Shown: positions 45,021 to 56,769 of the stretch, piece after piece
How positions within the stretch are numbered: position 1 is the first letter of the stretch
Layout: the number at the start of each line of letters is the position of its first letter
Assembly (NCBI RefSeq): GCF_031143425.1
Contig: NC_090440.1
Span: forward strand, 1,273,465,123 to 1,273,529,122
DNA: 64,000 nucleotides
Source of the DNA: Pleurodeles waltl
Taxonomy: Eukaryota > Chordata > Amphibia > Caudata > Salamandridae
Reading direction: 5' to 3'
Position numbers and translations under genes: made by a program
Notes under the pieces: model-generated
The model's input: only the letters and a program-made list of their open reading frames with translations
Told to the model about the DNA's origin: nothing
Databases searched by the model: none

Positions 45021-45557
45021 ATGCTGCGTATTCAACCGGCACAAATGCAGCAGGCACAGCAGCAGATTCCCATGGTACCTACACAGCAAATGCAGATACC
45101 ATTAGCTCCAATGGGACAGCAACAGGTAATGCTTCCTCAACAGGTCACAGGCCAACCGATGAGTCAAAATAACACAGTACAACAGTTCCCATTGCGTGGT
45201 GAGGATGGAATAAATGATGAATGGTCGGATGATTGTTCAGACAGTGAGGAGTGCAGGCTTGCAGCATCCCTAGAGGTAGATCAGAGGGGTCCCTATGTAG
45301 ACGGAAAGGTGATGGGTCATAAGGTTTCATTCCTAGTTGACACAGGAGCTACACCCTCTGCAGTCAGAAGTGCAGAAGTTCCGAAATTGCCACTTTCAGG
45401 GCGAACCATAAGAGTGGTAGGAGTAGCAAATCAGTTCTTGAAATATCCAATTACAGACCCGGTCCAAGTTGAAATTGGCAACTTCCAGGGATTACATAAA
45501 TTTGTAGTCTGTGATTCGAGTCCCGTATCCCTACTGGGAAGAGATTTGCTGAGTTAG
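45021..45557 (+). pseudogene. ERV protease, provirus 1
   Basis: After a Met/Gln-rich spacer, encodes an acidic stretch (DEWSDDCSDSEEC) and a retroviral aspartic protease: FLVDTGATPSAV (DTG at 45338-45346), a flap-like region and LLGRDLLS. It matures Gag and Pol in intact viruses. TAA at 45017-45019 upstream and a frame change after LLS (stop TAG 45555-45557) separate it from gag and RT; both are shared with copy 2. Confidence 0.82.
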
Positions 45558-47945
45558 AGACGGAGATTGCAAATGAGGAATACCCTTTAATAACATTATT
45601 CCCAATGCTTACAGTGAATGACTTACCACCCGAGTTGCAGAGAACAGTGACAGAGAAAGTGTGAGACCTGACAGGGAAGGAAGTGGGAATAATAAAAGGA
45701 GTAGAACCGGTCAAAGTACAGGTAAAGCCGAATGCAGTGTTTCCCCAGGTACCGCAATACCACATGGCACAAAATGTCCTTATTCAAGTAGCACAAATAA
45801 TTGCGGACTTTGTGAAGCAAGGGGTTCTGAAGGAAGTGCTGAGTAGCCTGTGTAATTCACCAATAATGGGTTTGAAAAAGCCTTGTGGGAAGGTTCGAAT
45901 TGTGCAAGATTTGAGGAAAAAAAACGAGATTGTGGTAAAATGTTGCCCCATAGTGCCAAATCCAGCTGTGATCATGTTTCAGGTTCCGTGTGAAACAGAG
46001 TGGTTCACAGTTGTGGACCTGTCTCAAGCATTCTTTTCGGTGCCTCTTCATGAGGATAGCCAATTTCTCTTCAGTTTCAAATTCCTGGATAAGGTGTACA
46101 GTTGGTGCAGAATTCCTCAAGGGTTTTCTGAGTCACCTTCCATATTCAATCAGATACTGAAGAAGGACTTGGAGTCATTGGAACTGCCTTTCAGTTCGAC
46201 TCTAGTACAGTACATTGATGATTTGCTAATTGCGTCCAGAACAAAAGATGACTGCAGGTGTGACACAATTGCCTTATTGAACCATTTGGGAAAGAATGGA
46301 CATAAAGAGTCCCCAAACAAGCTGCAATACTGTCAGAAAGAGGTGAAGTACTTAGGTCAGTTGATTGAGAAAGGGTCAAGAAAAATATCCAGAGAACGAG
46401 TGACAGCCATACTGCAGATGAATCCCCTGACAACCAAGAGAGATGTCAGAATGTTTTTGGGAATGGTGGGCTACTGTCGTCAGTGGATTCCCAACTTCTC
46501 GATTATCTCTAAACCATTGGTGAAATTGACAGTTAAGGAAGTTCAGGATGACCCGGGTACCATAATCATGTCTGAGAAAGAGATGGAGGCATTCATGGAA
46601 TTGAGGGAAGCATGTGCAGGGCACCAGCTTTAGGTATGCCTGATGAACGAAGCCTTTTATACTGTTTTGTCATGAACGTGATGCTTGTTCTTTGTCTGTC
46701 CTGACACAGGTCCATGGAGGTGCAAACTGCCCAGTAGCATATTTTTCAGCTACTTTGGACCCAGTCGCAGCAGCCTTATGGGGTTGCTTGCGTGCAGTTG
46801 CTGCAGTTGGTCAAAGCCTCACCCAATGTGAAGGCATAGTGATGGGGCATCCTTTAACAGTAATGGTCCCCCAGTCAGTTGCAATCCTGTTAACTCGAAC
46901 TAAGGCGCAGCACATGACAAATGCCCGCCTTACAAAGTACGAGACCATTATAGTGGGGTCTCCGAATGTGTCCCTCAAGAGATATACTGTATTGAACCCG
47001 GCAACTTTACTTCCTATTGATAATGCAGTCATTGATGATGCTGAGGAAGTAGAACATGATTGTCTTGAGGTAACAGAACTATGCACCAAACAAAGACCTG
47101 ACATTAAAGATACTCAATTGGAAGAAAATGACTGCATTATGTTTGTTGATGGTTCATGCTTGAGAGACTCAGTAGGAGTACTGAGAGCTGGATATGCTGT
47201 GTGTACAATCACCGGTATTTTAGAAGCTTCCTGGCTCGAAAGAGTGTACTCTGCTCAAGTGGGTGAATTAATTGCCCTTACTAAGGCCTGTCACGCAGCT
47301 GAAAATCTGAAAGTCACTATCTATACTGACAGCAGATACGGATTCGTAATTGTACATGACTTTGGCCAGCTATGGCCACAAAGGGGTTTCATGACCTCTT
47401 CCGGTTCACCCGTGAAAAATGGTGAAAAGATTAAGGATTTGTTGCATGCGATTCAGTTACCTCTTGAAATTGCTGTGGTGAAATGCAATGCTCATGTTAA
47501 GTCACAAGACATTGTGTCAATGGGAAATGGATATGCAGACCAAGTTGCAAGATTTTGTGCATTGAACTGTATATTGTTTCGAGATCAGTGGGAGTTGTTA
47601 CCTGAAACTGAAAATGAGACATGTTTAAACTTTGCATTGAGAGTGGTTGACACATTAGATGAGCTAAAATCACTGCAGGGACGTGCCAGCAAAGAGGAGA
47701 AACGCTCCTGGCAGAGAATGGAATGTGTACAGAGAGCTGATGACTTATGGGTCTCAGAGGAGGGGGAAATAGTTTTGACAAACAGTCTTCTGTCACAGTT
47801 TGTGAGGTTTTATCATGGCCAAGCCCATGTAGGGAGAGACGCAATGATCAGGTTGTTCAAAATCGATTGGTTCAATCCAAAATTTAGACAAGCTGCTGAG
47901 GTTATCTGTCACAGGTGCATCATCTGTCAACAGATGAATGCAGGG
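45558..47945 (+). pseudogene. ERV reverse transcriptase - RNase H - integrase N-terminus, provirus 1
   Basis: RT motifs: IVQDLRKKNEI, VVDLSQAFFSVPL, IPQGFSESPSIFN and catalytic VQYIDDLL (YIDD at 46211-46222). The connection region has a frame break between 46631 and 46692. RNase H has FVDGSC (about 47141), AQVGELIALTKA, YTDSRYGF (about 47323) and NGYADQVA, a full acidic set. The integrase zinc finger has FYHGQAHVG and CHRCIICQQ (about 47908). The frame is then cut by the solo LTR at 47946. TGA at 45662-45664 is shared with copy 2. Confidence 0.85.
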
Positions 47946-49017
47946 TGATCAGTATAGGGAAAGGTGCGGAAGACATTGTGACGCGAAGGGTTAATTAGCT
48001 TGAGCACTGTAGATGAGCGTGATGCCTGCTGAAACCCCTCAACAACGTGGAAAAGTTCATGATGTTATTTTCAAGCTTGTTTGTGTAGGAAACTCCGTCT
48101 CAACCTTGAGAACGAGAGTGTAGGGAGAAGATGGAATGAAAACAAAGGCTGGGTAAGGGCTGAGCAGCCAAGAGACAAGTGCTGATAACATAGCTAGAAA
48201 ATGCCAGAAAGAGATAGAATCCAAACTTCAAGTTATTTCAGCACTGAAGTGCAGGTGAGGGATTTGAAGCTCGCAGATGGGGTTGTGAAAGCTGCCATGG
48301 CCCAGCGCTGCCTCCCTGTTTTGCTGTTCAGAGACCGTGACGCTTGAGGGGGAGAGAGGTCCAAGCAGGTGGTAGAGGGCTTCCCAGCATTTTGTGGACT
48401 AAGTTAAGTTCCACACAGGGATGAAAGGCCATTGTTTCTCTGCTCTACTATTAAGATTGATTATTATGCTTGGCCTGTGTTTATAAACTTAAGTATTCAG
48501 CATGTTTATATTTTGCTTTCTGAACATCGTAGTGTGAGCTTGCTGCAGTAATTGAAACATGCATTTTGGTATGCAGTTAATCAAAGCTAATATGAAGTAT
48601 TCAGCTCGTTTATATTTTGCTTTCTGAACACCGTAATGTGAGCCTGCTGCAGTAATTGAAACATGCATTTTAGTGTGCAGTAAATCAAAGCTTATCTGAA
48701 GTATTCAACTCATTTATATTTTGTTTTCTGAACATCGTAGTGTGATGCATTTTGGTATACAGTTAATCAGGGCTGATATCTGTCAATGAACTCTTTGCTT
48801 ATATATATATGCATAGATGCTCTTTGTAGTGTACTCATATATAAAAAGATGCTTTTCATTGCTATTCTTATTCTACCATTGTTGACGTGCTAAATGCATA
48901 CATTTACCTGAAATTCTAGTAAAGCTAAATTGTATTCATAATTGGCATGTGGTCCTTCATTGAGCGTCCTTATTGACTTATACCGAACAGGTGTCAACCA
49001 GTCACCTGGATAAGACA
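47946..49017. repeat. Solo LTR of a different ERV, inserted in integrase
   Basis: 1,072 bp, starting TGATCAG and ending AAGACA, flanked by perfect 5-bp duplications CAGGG (47941-47945 and 49018-49022). Contains three tandem units starting AAGTATTCA at 48491, 48595 and 48699 (104-bp period, third shortened) and a TATATATATATG stretch near 48803. No coding sequence. TG...CA ends and the duplication identify it as an LTR left after internal recombination; orientation is uncertain. Confidence 0.85.
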
Positions 49018-49022
49018 CAGGG

Positions 49023-50413
49023 AAAGGGACTGTGGTGAATATGAGCCATGTTGGGAGAGCTGGTGGTCCATTTAGCAGGATGCAGATGGACTTCATTGAA
49101 ATGCCCGTGTGTGGGGACTGAGGTATGTATTGGTGATTGTGTGCGTTTTCAGTCACTGGATTGAATCTTACCCTACACGTAGAAATGACAGCCTCACAGT
49201 AGCAAAGCTGCTGCTTAGGGAGTTAATACCACGCTTCGGATTCCCGATCTCTTTAGAATCAGATAGGGGCAGACACTTCGACAATGAGGTGATTAAGCTC
49301 TTGTGTGCCGCATTAAACATTGAGCAGAAGCTGCATTGTAGTTATCGCCCTGAAGCATCAGGCCTTGTGGAGCAGATGAATGGTACCTTGAAGTCGAGAA
49401 TGGCAAAAATGTGTGCAGCTACCAATTTGAAGTGGCCAGATGCATTACCCCTAGTACTGATGTCAATGAGAAACACACCCGATAAGAAGACAGGACTATC
49501 TCCACACGAAATTCTAATGGGTTGAGCTATGCGATTGCCCGCAGTGCCTGCAAATGCTCTTGTAAATATCACGGATTATATGGTGTTGGACTACTGCAAG
49601 GGTCTGGCTAATGTGGTCCGCTCTTTCTCTCACCAGGTGGAGGCTACCACATTGCCACTGATAAGTGATCCAGGTCACACCCTGAAAGCCGGTGACTGGG
49701 TGGTTGTCAAGAAACACGTGAGGAAATCGTGTTTGGAGCCGCGTTGGAAGGTGCCATATCAAGTAATACTGACAACAACTACTGCTGTGAAATGTGCAGG
49801 CCTTACGAATTGGATACATGCCAGTCACACAAAGAAGGTGACGTGTCCAACTGATGAGGAACTTGAAGTGTCTAAAACAACAGCTGCAGAGAAGGAAGTC
49901 TCAGGGCCGGAGAGTATTCAAAGGGGAACTGAGACTGAAGGAGAGCCCACTGAGGACGGCTTAATCACTCAAAGTGAGTTCCAGAGGAGTGACAGTAAGC
50001 CCATCTCAGTTGAGGTAACAGGGGAACTGACGCAAAGAGAGGTTTCCCCAGAAGCAGACGGATACAGGTTTGAAGTTGAGCCCATAACAGACTCTGAAGG
50101 CGAGGGAGAAGAGGCAGAAGGAAGTCAAAGTGTTTCGACTCCTCCTGAGCCGCTTGCAGGGCCATCAAGAGAAAACACCATAGCACAAGAGGAGGGTGCT
50201 GTTCAACGTTCTGAAAGGCCAAGCAGGAAGAAAACACATAAAGGAGATAACTGGCCGAAGTCACAAGCTGCAAGAGAGAACGTGGTCTCTGGTGAAACAA
50301 TAGAGGAAGAAGTTGACAAAACCAGAATGGATGATCTCAGTGAAGGAAAGTTGCAAAGTGAACGTAAACTGAAAAGAAAGAGAGTTGCAAACAGAAGGTA
50401 CGCAGGTCCTTAA
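49023..50413 (+). pseudogene. ERV integrase core and C-terminal extension, provirus 1
   Basis: Resumes the integrase frame after the solo LTR. Catalytic residues lie in RMQMDFIEM (about 49087), LESDRGRHF (about 49258) and GLVEQMNGTL (about 49366), so DDE is present. Breaks: a 1-bp loss near 49120 and TGA at 49523-49525. The last frame (49529-50413) has a C-terminal binding module (LEPRWKVPYQVIL) followed by about 190 residues rich in Glu/Ser/Thr and ending basic (RKLKRKRVANRR). The long tail is unusual for gamma-type integrases, and I do not recognise it. Confidence 0.8.
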
Positions 50414-50794
50414 TGGGTGTATGCAACATCAGCTGAATGGCAACAATAATTCTTAGCATTCTGTTTTGATCGGGAGGTTCCAGGTCAATACAACGGCACC
50501 TGAATTCAACTCTAGAAGGAGACTGTGTTAAGTTGAAATTAAAATTGAAAGCTGAGAAGCTGATAAAAGAGACTGATAAATTACCGGATGTGACACTGAT
50601 AACCTGAATTGACTCTGAAAAACCGATTATGACAACCTGTTAACCTAATTTCACAAAGGGGTCTTGGAGTGAGTGGAACGCTGTAAATATTTGCAGAGAG
50701 AGACTTTTGCACAGAAAAAAAAAGAAGAGCTTTTTATAGTCCTCAAGTTGAATGTTTGTTTTGTATTATTCTGCTATCTGATTCTTTACAGATC
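50414..50794 (+). promoter_or_regulatory. Pol-env gap with probable env splice acceptor
   Basis: No open frame. CTGATTCTTTACAG ends at 50792, directly before the env ATG (50795), and looks like a good 3' splice site for a subgenomic env mRNA. Confidence 0.55.
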
Positions 50795-52261
50795 ATGAGT
50801 TACTCTAGAGGTAATAGTAATAAGGGTAGGATGTGTGGTTGGTTGAGCACAGTTTTAGCTATTGTGTGTGCAATAATAATTATAGGTGTGATTGTGGGAA
50901 TGACATTGGTGGATATGAAAGTGACTAACAATGCTTCAAATCCTGAGACTGCTACCTTAACACCATGGGAGAAGTTTGAGCAAGATACAAAATACTTGCA
51001 TGAGGGAACTAATCTAAAAGGGGAACTATCTACTAATGTCTTCTATTGCTTGCTGAATGAGTATGTTCACACAATGGATGCAAAGAATTGTTATTTGTGC
51101 ACGAAGATTCCTTCATCAGTACAAGAAGGGGTTACTTATCATAGTCTGCCATTAACATATGGGATAAGTTGTAGTTTGCTGTTAACAAGATTCTATGATC
51201 AGGAACATGTGCAATACTTCTACTCTAACTTAGATGTAGTGTTCTCCTTCGTGCCTGTGATTGAGTATCTAAACAAATTAGCTAAAGAACATAGCATAAA
51301 ATTAGTTAGGGGTTTCTTTGAGCCAACACTGACATTTGGGACAGCTTATGCGCACCACAATAATCTAACCTGCTTATTAACACCTGTAAAAAATATCTTC
51401 TTAGATCACACTGATGATAGACGAAAGGCATTAAAGGAAAGGCTAGAAAAGGGATTAGAAAAACGCAAGCTTGCAAATGACCATGCTTATACCGCAATAA
51501 AGACACAGGGTAAATTAGCTATAGATGCATTACATGTAGGTAGGCTTTTTATATATAGGCCAAAATCTGGGCATGACACTTTATTTGTGGGAACGAGTGA
51601 ATGCAGGCATGTGTTTTTGTTTCAGAGTAAATGGACGTTCATGTTAAATGGACAGGATCCAGCGATCCCTGGGATCTATTATATATGTGGGCTTAATGCT
51701 TATTACCGTCTTCCAAAGGGATGGTATGGGACATGTTACTTGGGAATAATCTTCCCAAAGATCTACCAGATTGATGACTTAAAGCAAATTCCAAAAATGT
51801 CTGAATTACAACATGCTAGACAAAAGAGAGAGACAGAGGCTGCTGTCGTTGGTGACATATTTGGAGCCATAATTCCTTCAATAGGGGTTATCTTAAATTC
51901 CATCAAGATTCGAAAGTTGTCTACTAGTGTGGATAACATGCTGACAAACTTCACAGGGGCAATACTCCTGATGGATACTGAACTTGCTGCGGAAAGAGCT
52001 ATGACTCTTCAAAACAGGCTTGCTTTAGACATTCTTTTAGCAAAGAGTGGCGGAGTATGTAAGATGCTTAATGAGCACCATTGCTGTGCGTTCATTCCTG
52101 ATAATAGCAAAAAGATTAGAAGTATGCTTACTAACCTAACAAGAGATTTGAAGGAATTGAAGGAACCTGGAGTTTGGGAAAGATTTGGGAAAGGAATTAC
52201 AAAAGTAGGGAATTGGTTTAGTAGTATTTGGAACGGGGGAAAAATCACACAGGGCGGATGA
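50795..52261 (+). CDS. ERV envelope protein, open frame lacking a membrane anchor
   Basis: 488 codons from ATG 50795, uninterrupted. N-terminal hydrophobic segment (STVLAIVCAIIIIGVIVGM) serves as signal/anchor. The surface region contains NCYLCTKIP, a CXXC motif (51089-51100), and N-glycosylation sites. A furin-type site RQKR is at 51818-51829, followed by a fusion-peptide-like AAVVGDIFGAIIPSIGVI. The fusion subunit has TLQNRLALDILLAKSGGVC and a Cys motif with seven rather than six residues before CC (52058-52087). The frame stops at TGA after WNGGKITQGG, with no C-terminal hydrophobic anchor or tail, and only 83 bp remain before the LTR. The processed product would be secreted if expressed. 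Contrast: gag and pol of the same provirus are heavily broken. Confidence 0.85.
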   Translation: MSYSRGNSNKGRMCGWLSTVLAIVCAIIIIGVIVGMTLVDMKVTNNASNPETATLTPWEKFEQDTKYLHEGTNLKGELSTNVFYCLLNEYVHTMDAKNCYLCTKIPSSVQEGVTYHSLPLTYGISCSLLLTRFYDQEHVQYFYSNLDVVFSFVPVIEYLNKLAKEHSIKLVRGFFEPTLTFGTAYAHHNNLTCLLTPVKNIFLDHTDDRRKALKERLEKGLEKRKLANDHAYTAIKTQGKLAIDALHVGRLFIYRPKSGHDTLFVGTSECRHVFLFQSKWTFMLNGQDPAIPGIYYICGLNAYYRLPKGWYGTCYLGIIFPKIYQIDDLKQIPKMSELQHARQKRETEAAVVGDIFGAIIPSIGVILNSIKIRKLSTSVDNMLTNFTGAILLMDTELAAERAMTLQNRLALDILLAKSGGVCKMLNEHHCCAFIPDNSKKIRSMLTNLTRDLKELKEPGVWERFGKGITKVGNWFSSIWNGGKITQGG

Positions 52262-52333
52262 TGTTGAAATGCGTATAGTGAGAAAACTGAAAGGTTGAGA
52301 AGGGAAAGGTTTTGTGTGATGACAAGTGCCATC

Positions 52334-52343
52334 AGAGGAGGGA
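52334..52343 (+). promoter_or_regulatory. Polypurine tract, provirus 1
   Basis: AGAGGAGGGA followed by C and then the LTR start TGAGAGAG at 52345; the expected primer site for plus-strand synthesis. Confidence 0.75.
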
Positions 52344-52344
52344 C

Positions 52345-53980
52345 TGAGAGAGCGTAGCTTATATAATCAATATTAACATGAAATGTTTATGAACTAATGT
52401 GTAATAATATCACATACAAAATGTATTAATATGTTTTGCTAAAACGTGCGCTTGAAATGTGCCCACGGGGAGTGGCCGTCAATATATACTGGGACTAATG
52501 AAACTGATTAATAATTATAAAATGTTATATTAAGAGATGATTTTGAACTAATAATAATAGGTTATACGTTAAGGTTTTGCTAATAAATCATTAGCCCTTA
52601 GTTAGCATGAGTTGAGGCCTAACTGCCCGGTTTCATATTAAATGTGTTTTTCTAACGTGCAGTGTGCTGACTTGCTGAAGGACATGAACTCTGTTTTCTT
52701 CCAACTAGGAGATGAATGTAACTGTAGTAGATCCGTTCTCATGAAAATCGACTTGCTTGTAGAAACATTTTAGCTGAATGCAACAGTGTAGACCACTGGC
52801 AGGTACAAGGTCACCTTAACCGGTACAGATAATGGAGCCACTGACCGAAGATGTGCAAAGGACCACGAGAGTATGAAATCATACCGGACATTCCACCCGC
52901 TAAAGACGTCAATTATAAGGACCAATAGAATACGTGAGAACTGTTATGGGGTGACAAATTTGATGAAGTAATCGCAACTCTATTGGAGGGAGATAGTGGG
53001 GTGCAACCCCTCATCCAACCAAATTTTAGGGGAATGTACAACAAAAATGGGATAAAAACCATTGTCACCAGGATGTAAATCAGAATAGGAGACTAGGAGA
53101 TAGATGAGAGGGAGATGCTGTCACGTTTTGCTATGACCCAGACACGTTGTCACTCTGCATAGAGACTTTGCTGTTTGGTTCTTAAAACCATTCTTGCCTT
53201 ATATTGCCAATTTACACTTTACCTCCTTATGAGGGAAGTGCTCCTTTTACCCGATTGCTGAATTCCTGATGGCGAACCAACCGATGTCCTGAGGATGAAG
53301 ACTGAACTTGAGTGCTGACCCAATACGGAGGGTAACTATATGACAATGATATTGTAATTGTCTGTTTGCTTTTCCTTTCTAGGTACCAACTGCTTCTTTT
53401 TGACAGAGACCATAGCTAGATGTTTTCTAAATTGGTGTTACTAAATTGTTTTGCATGAAGCACAACATGCCAATGCTAATTCGAGTTAGGAGAAGGATTC
53501 ACTAAACTGACACAAATAGACAAATGACTGAATCTATGCTTTGTTGAATGATTTGCTAACATTACTCTGCTAAGGATAACCTATGTTGAAGCCTTGTTAT
53601 GTTCTAATATTTGTGATTCTTGCCTTGATGAAATCTTATCAGAGTTGCCATATTGTTACTATGCTAATGTGTTTCTTGATTTTGAGACTAATAAACTTAC
53701 TAGTAGAATTGTAATCAATAGGGAATAAATGTCACAAAATTCTATTAAACTGGTGTGGTTATTCATGGCTGAAAGGTCATGGTTGTTTTAGAGTTTATTA
53801 AATGTCTTTGGTTAATTTGAATTGTCATATTACTGTGAACTTTGATGACATTATTGACATATTGATTTACATGATGATTAGCTACCTTGTCCTAAGGTGT
53901 CTTCAATCAGGGTCAAAAGACTCATTGGCCTAAAACAAGTCCCAAAGTCAGTAAATTAGTCACAAAGGGACGCGTTAACA
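52345..53980 (+). repeat. LTR 2 of the array (shared by proviruses 1 and 2)
   Basis: 1,636 bp, complete and uninterrupted; starts TGAGAGAGCGTAGC and ends GCGTTAACA four bases before the primer site of copy 2. Same layout as LTR 1 without the MITE. Its serving as both 3' LTR of copy 1 and 5' LTR of copy 2 is the signature of unequal LTR recombination. Confidence 0.9.
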
Positions 53981-54891
53981 ATTCTGGTAGCAGAGCGACG
54001 GTTTAGGCCCTATGGGGCCCTAGGACGGAGGACTATTGTTTAAATTATTTTTTGAGATAATCCAAATTGGAGGTATGATGTGTTTCTAAATTCCCCATGA
54101 CTTTCCCAGAATCGCGGAGCTAGCCTGAGTGAGTTGGGTATGTTCTCGGTGTTTTAGCATGTGTGGTGTAGAATTTGCGCTTGCTCATGTTATGCATATT
54201 GCAGGTGATTTATGACGTTTGTGTGGATTTAGGCCAGGTAATGTTGTTTTAGTAGGAGTGGGCGTACTCCGCAGTCTGAGAGTAGGGAAGTCGGCAAACT
54301 TCATGTGAGTGTGGCGCTTTGTGCTCAAAAAATTATACATGTGGTTTTTGGTGATGTACGGACCCGTCGTGGTCTAAGACTCTGGAGTATATTGACAAGA
54401 TGTAGGAGACACTTGGGTTTGTGTTGTAATTTGTGCGGTTCAATAGGTTAGTCGGGCGTGGTTGACAAGTCAAGTTTGAGTCAAATTGTGTGAATGAAAC
54501 CTTCGATGGAGATTTGGCAAGTTCTAAAGTGCACTAGAACAAAACCATTGACAAGTCAAGAGTAGTATTTGCGGGTCGAATTCTGCTTGCGAGTGCTGGA
54601 GCTGAGAAAGAGAGAGTAGCGGCTGAGGCTTCAAGTGAAATATCTGTAAGGTTCTGAAGCGATTGTGTTACCCTTCCTGTAGTAAACCGGCAAATTTTGT
54701 GTTTTGTTGCTAATGGTGCTCGCAATATATTGCATTAGTTTTGTGTGAGTAGGACAAGCCGCAAGACTTTGTCAGCTGCAGTGCATGTGAGTGTGATATC
54801 AGTGGTGCCGCGCTGGGATAGGTCAGTTGCTGAGAGGGGTCGTGCACGGATTGGCACCCGTCCATGCGAGGATATTGGTTGAGAAAGGTGG
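53981..54891 (+). other. Primer site and leader, provirus 2
   Basis: Primer site TGGTAGCAGAGCGACGG at 53985, then a leader without sense frames, closely matching 41195-42104. Confidence 0.7.
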
Positions 54892-56767
54892 GTGAAGAGT
54901 GTTCTGGGAATTAAAGTCACTTTCGGATCAGACTCTAACAAAATAAAAGACGCAAAAATTAAGTTTTTCAAGGCTCAAGTACTTTGAAGGGAGACGCATA
55001 TATTACAGCAAGTGTGGGAGAGCCTACACCGCCTGAGGGTACTCCAGCCTATATTGTAATGGAGGAAAAGGGAGTCACGCCATGTCTTTGGATGAAACAG
55101 TGGCACAAATTAACAGAGAAGGAGGGATTTTTAGCGTTTCCAGAGTACAGAACATTTAATACAAGAATTTTAGAGAACTTGAGGTGGATGTTAAGTGTGC
55201 AAAAACCGCCTCCGAGACCAGCTCAGTATGAGGCATTAGCAATCTGGGAATTGGTGGCCATACGACAGAGACAGCAGAAATTTGAAAGGAGAATGAAAAG
55301 AGCAGAAAAGACTTTAGCTGAGGCTAGATGGGATAATGAGACCAAGATGTGGAGAAGGGGAATAGTTGACGGACTTAAATTGTTCCCGGCAATAACACAA
55401 GAAGATGAGACTCAGGGAAAGAAAGCCACCTGTAAGACAGACAAGGGCTCTAGAAAGCCAAAGGAGACTCAGAGGTCTTGGGTAGATGAAGATGACTCAG
55501 ACGATGAAGAGTTTCTTAATAAGTTGTTACATGATCGCCCGCCACCACATGACATAAATGATAACGCACAGAGCACTAGTGCGAGTTCTGAAGAACCAGC
55601 ACAGAGTAAGGGCGTCTCAAGTACAGCGCAGACAAGTGATACAGTTTTGATACAGAATGGTGTCAGTGTACCCACTGCGCCAGAGCCACAGATACAGTTG
55701 CAGCCACCACAGATTCAAAGGATTTATCCAGATGTCCCAGTATTAGAGAGAAATACGAGTCTGATGGTGCCGCCTGATCCGATATATGCGAGATCAAAAT
55801 TAGTGCAGATTGAGCCAACTCTGCAATTGTTGCCCCAGCCGCAGCATCAGCTGGTTCTGAGTTACAATGCAGTCGCAGGACCGCAGTCAGTAGCTACAGC
55901 ACCTATGATGAATCAAGCTACGGGAGTTAATACTCCACAGGGTTCGGGACTTGGACAGTCACCAGCTGCCATATCATTGCCAAGTACTGTTGGTCCACCA
56001 GTACCGCTGTATGTTCAAAGTAAGCCTGGCATACGCGATCAAGGAGTAATGACTCAAGAGGCGATAAGAGTAGGGTTCACAGGAACTTCCCAAGGAATGA
56101 CACAAGCAGCAGAAGGATCTAGGTCTGTGTTAGACTTTAGTCTAATTGGGTTTCCTTTGGAGACGATGAGGCAAGCAGGGTTGGGAACACTAACCCCACA
56201 GGTAATGAGTACAAATACAACACAGACACCAATGGTGCCATCTGGAAATATCTCTTTGCAAGGCTTAACAGCGCAACAGTTGAACGAGTGGTTGGATAAA
56301 CTCAACACTCCGCAGACTACTGCAGTAAACGCAGAGAGGTCAGAGAGGGATGAATACCTGAATTTTGTAAGACTGGGTGTGGAAGCCATGGAACTAGTGG
56401 AAGGAACAATGGGGGTGAACAGACTAGAGTCATACAGAGAAGCAGAATTAAGGTATTTATGCCCCAAAATCACTAAAGAAGTGGGCAAGGTGCATCAGAG
56501 GTTGGCAACCTGGCAGATACATACGGCATAGACATTGAAAATACTAAACATTTGAAGAGAAGCTACAGATTAGATTTTGAGTCTAAAGACTTCGAGCACA
56601 TGAGATCTACTGGGATGAAAGCGCATCTTAAAGAAATACTGCAGAGTGCTCAAATTTGGGGAGCCTTAGAGAAATGGGAACGCAGATGGGTGAAGAAGAG
56701 AGATAAAGAGAAAGGTGAAAGTCCGGAACCAAAGCAAGCTAAAGCCGCACGGACACAGAGAAAATAA
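54892..56767 (+). pseudogene. ERV gag N-terminal frame, provirus 2
   Basis: Same domains as 42105-43982. Copy-specific lesions: a 1-bp loss near 54940 (TCTAACAAAA against TCTAAACAAAA) and another near 56507 (GGCAACC against GGCAAACC). It lacks the copy 1 stop at the REAELR site. The shared TAA is at 56765-56767. Confidence 0.8.
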
Positions 56768-56769
56768 AA

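Larger units (their letters stand above)
38976..53980 (+). mobile_element. Tandem ERV array, provirus 1 (LTR - gag - pol - env - LTR)
   Basis: 5' LTR 38976-41194 (with a MITE inside), primer site 41199, gag from about 42105, protease 45021, RT/RNase H/integrase to 50413 (with a solo LTR inserted), env 50795-52261, purine tract 52334-52343 and LTR 52345-53980. The second LTR is also the 5' LTR of the next interior. Protein motifs are gammaretrovirus-like: major homology region, single CCHC knuckle, CXXC surface motif and fusion subunit. Gag and pol carry many stops. Confidence 0.92.
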
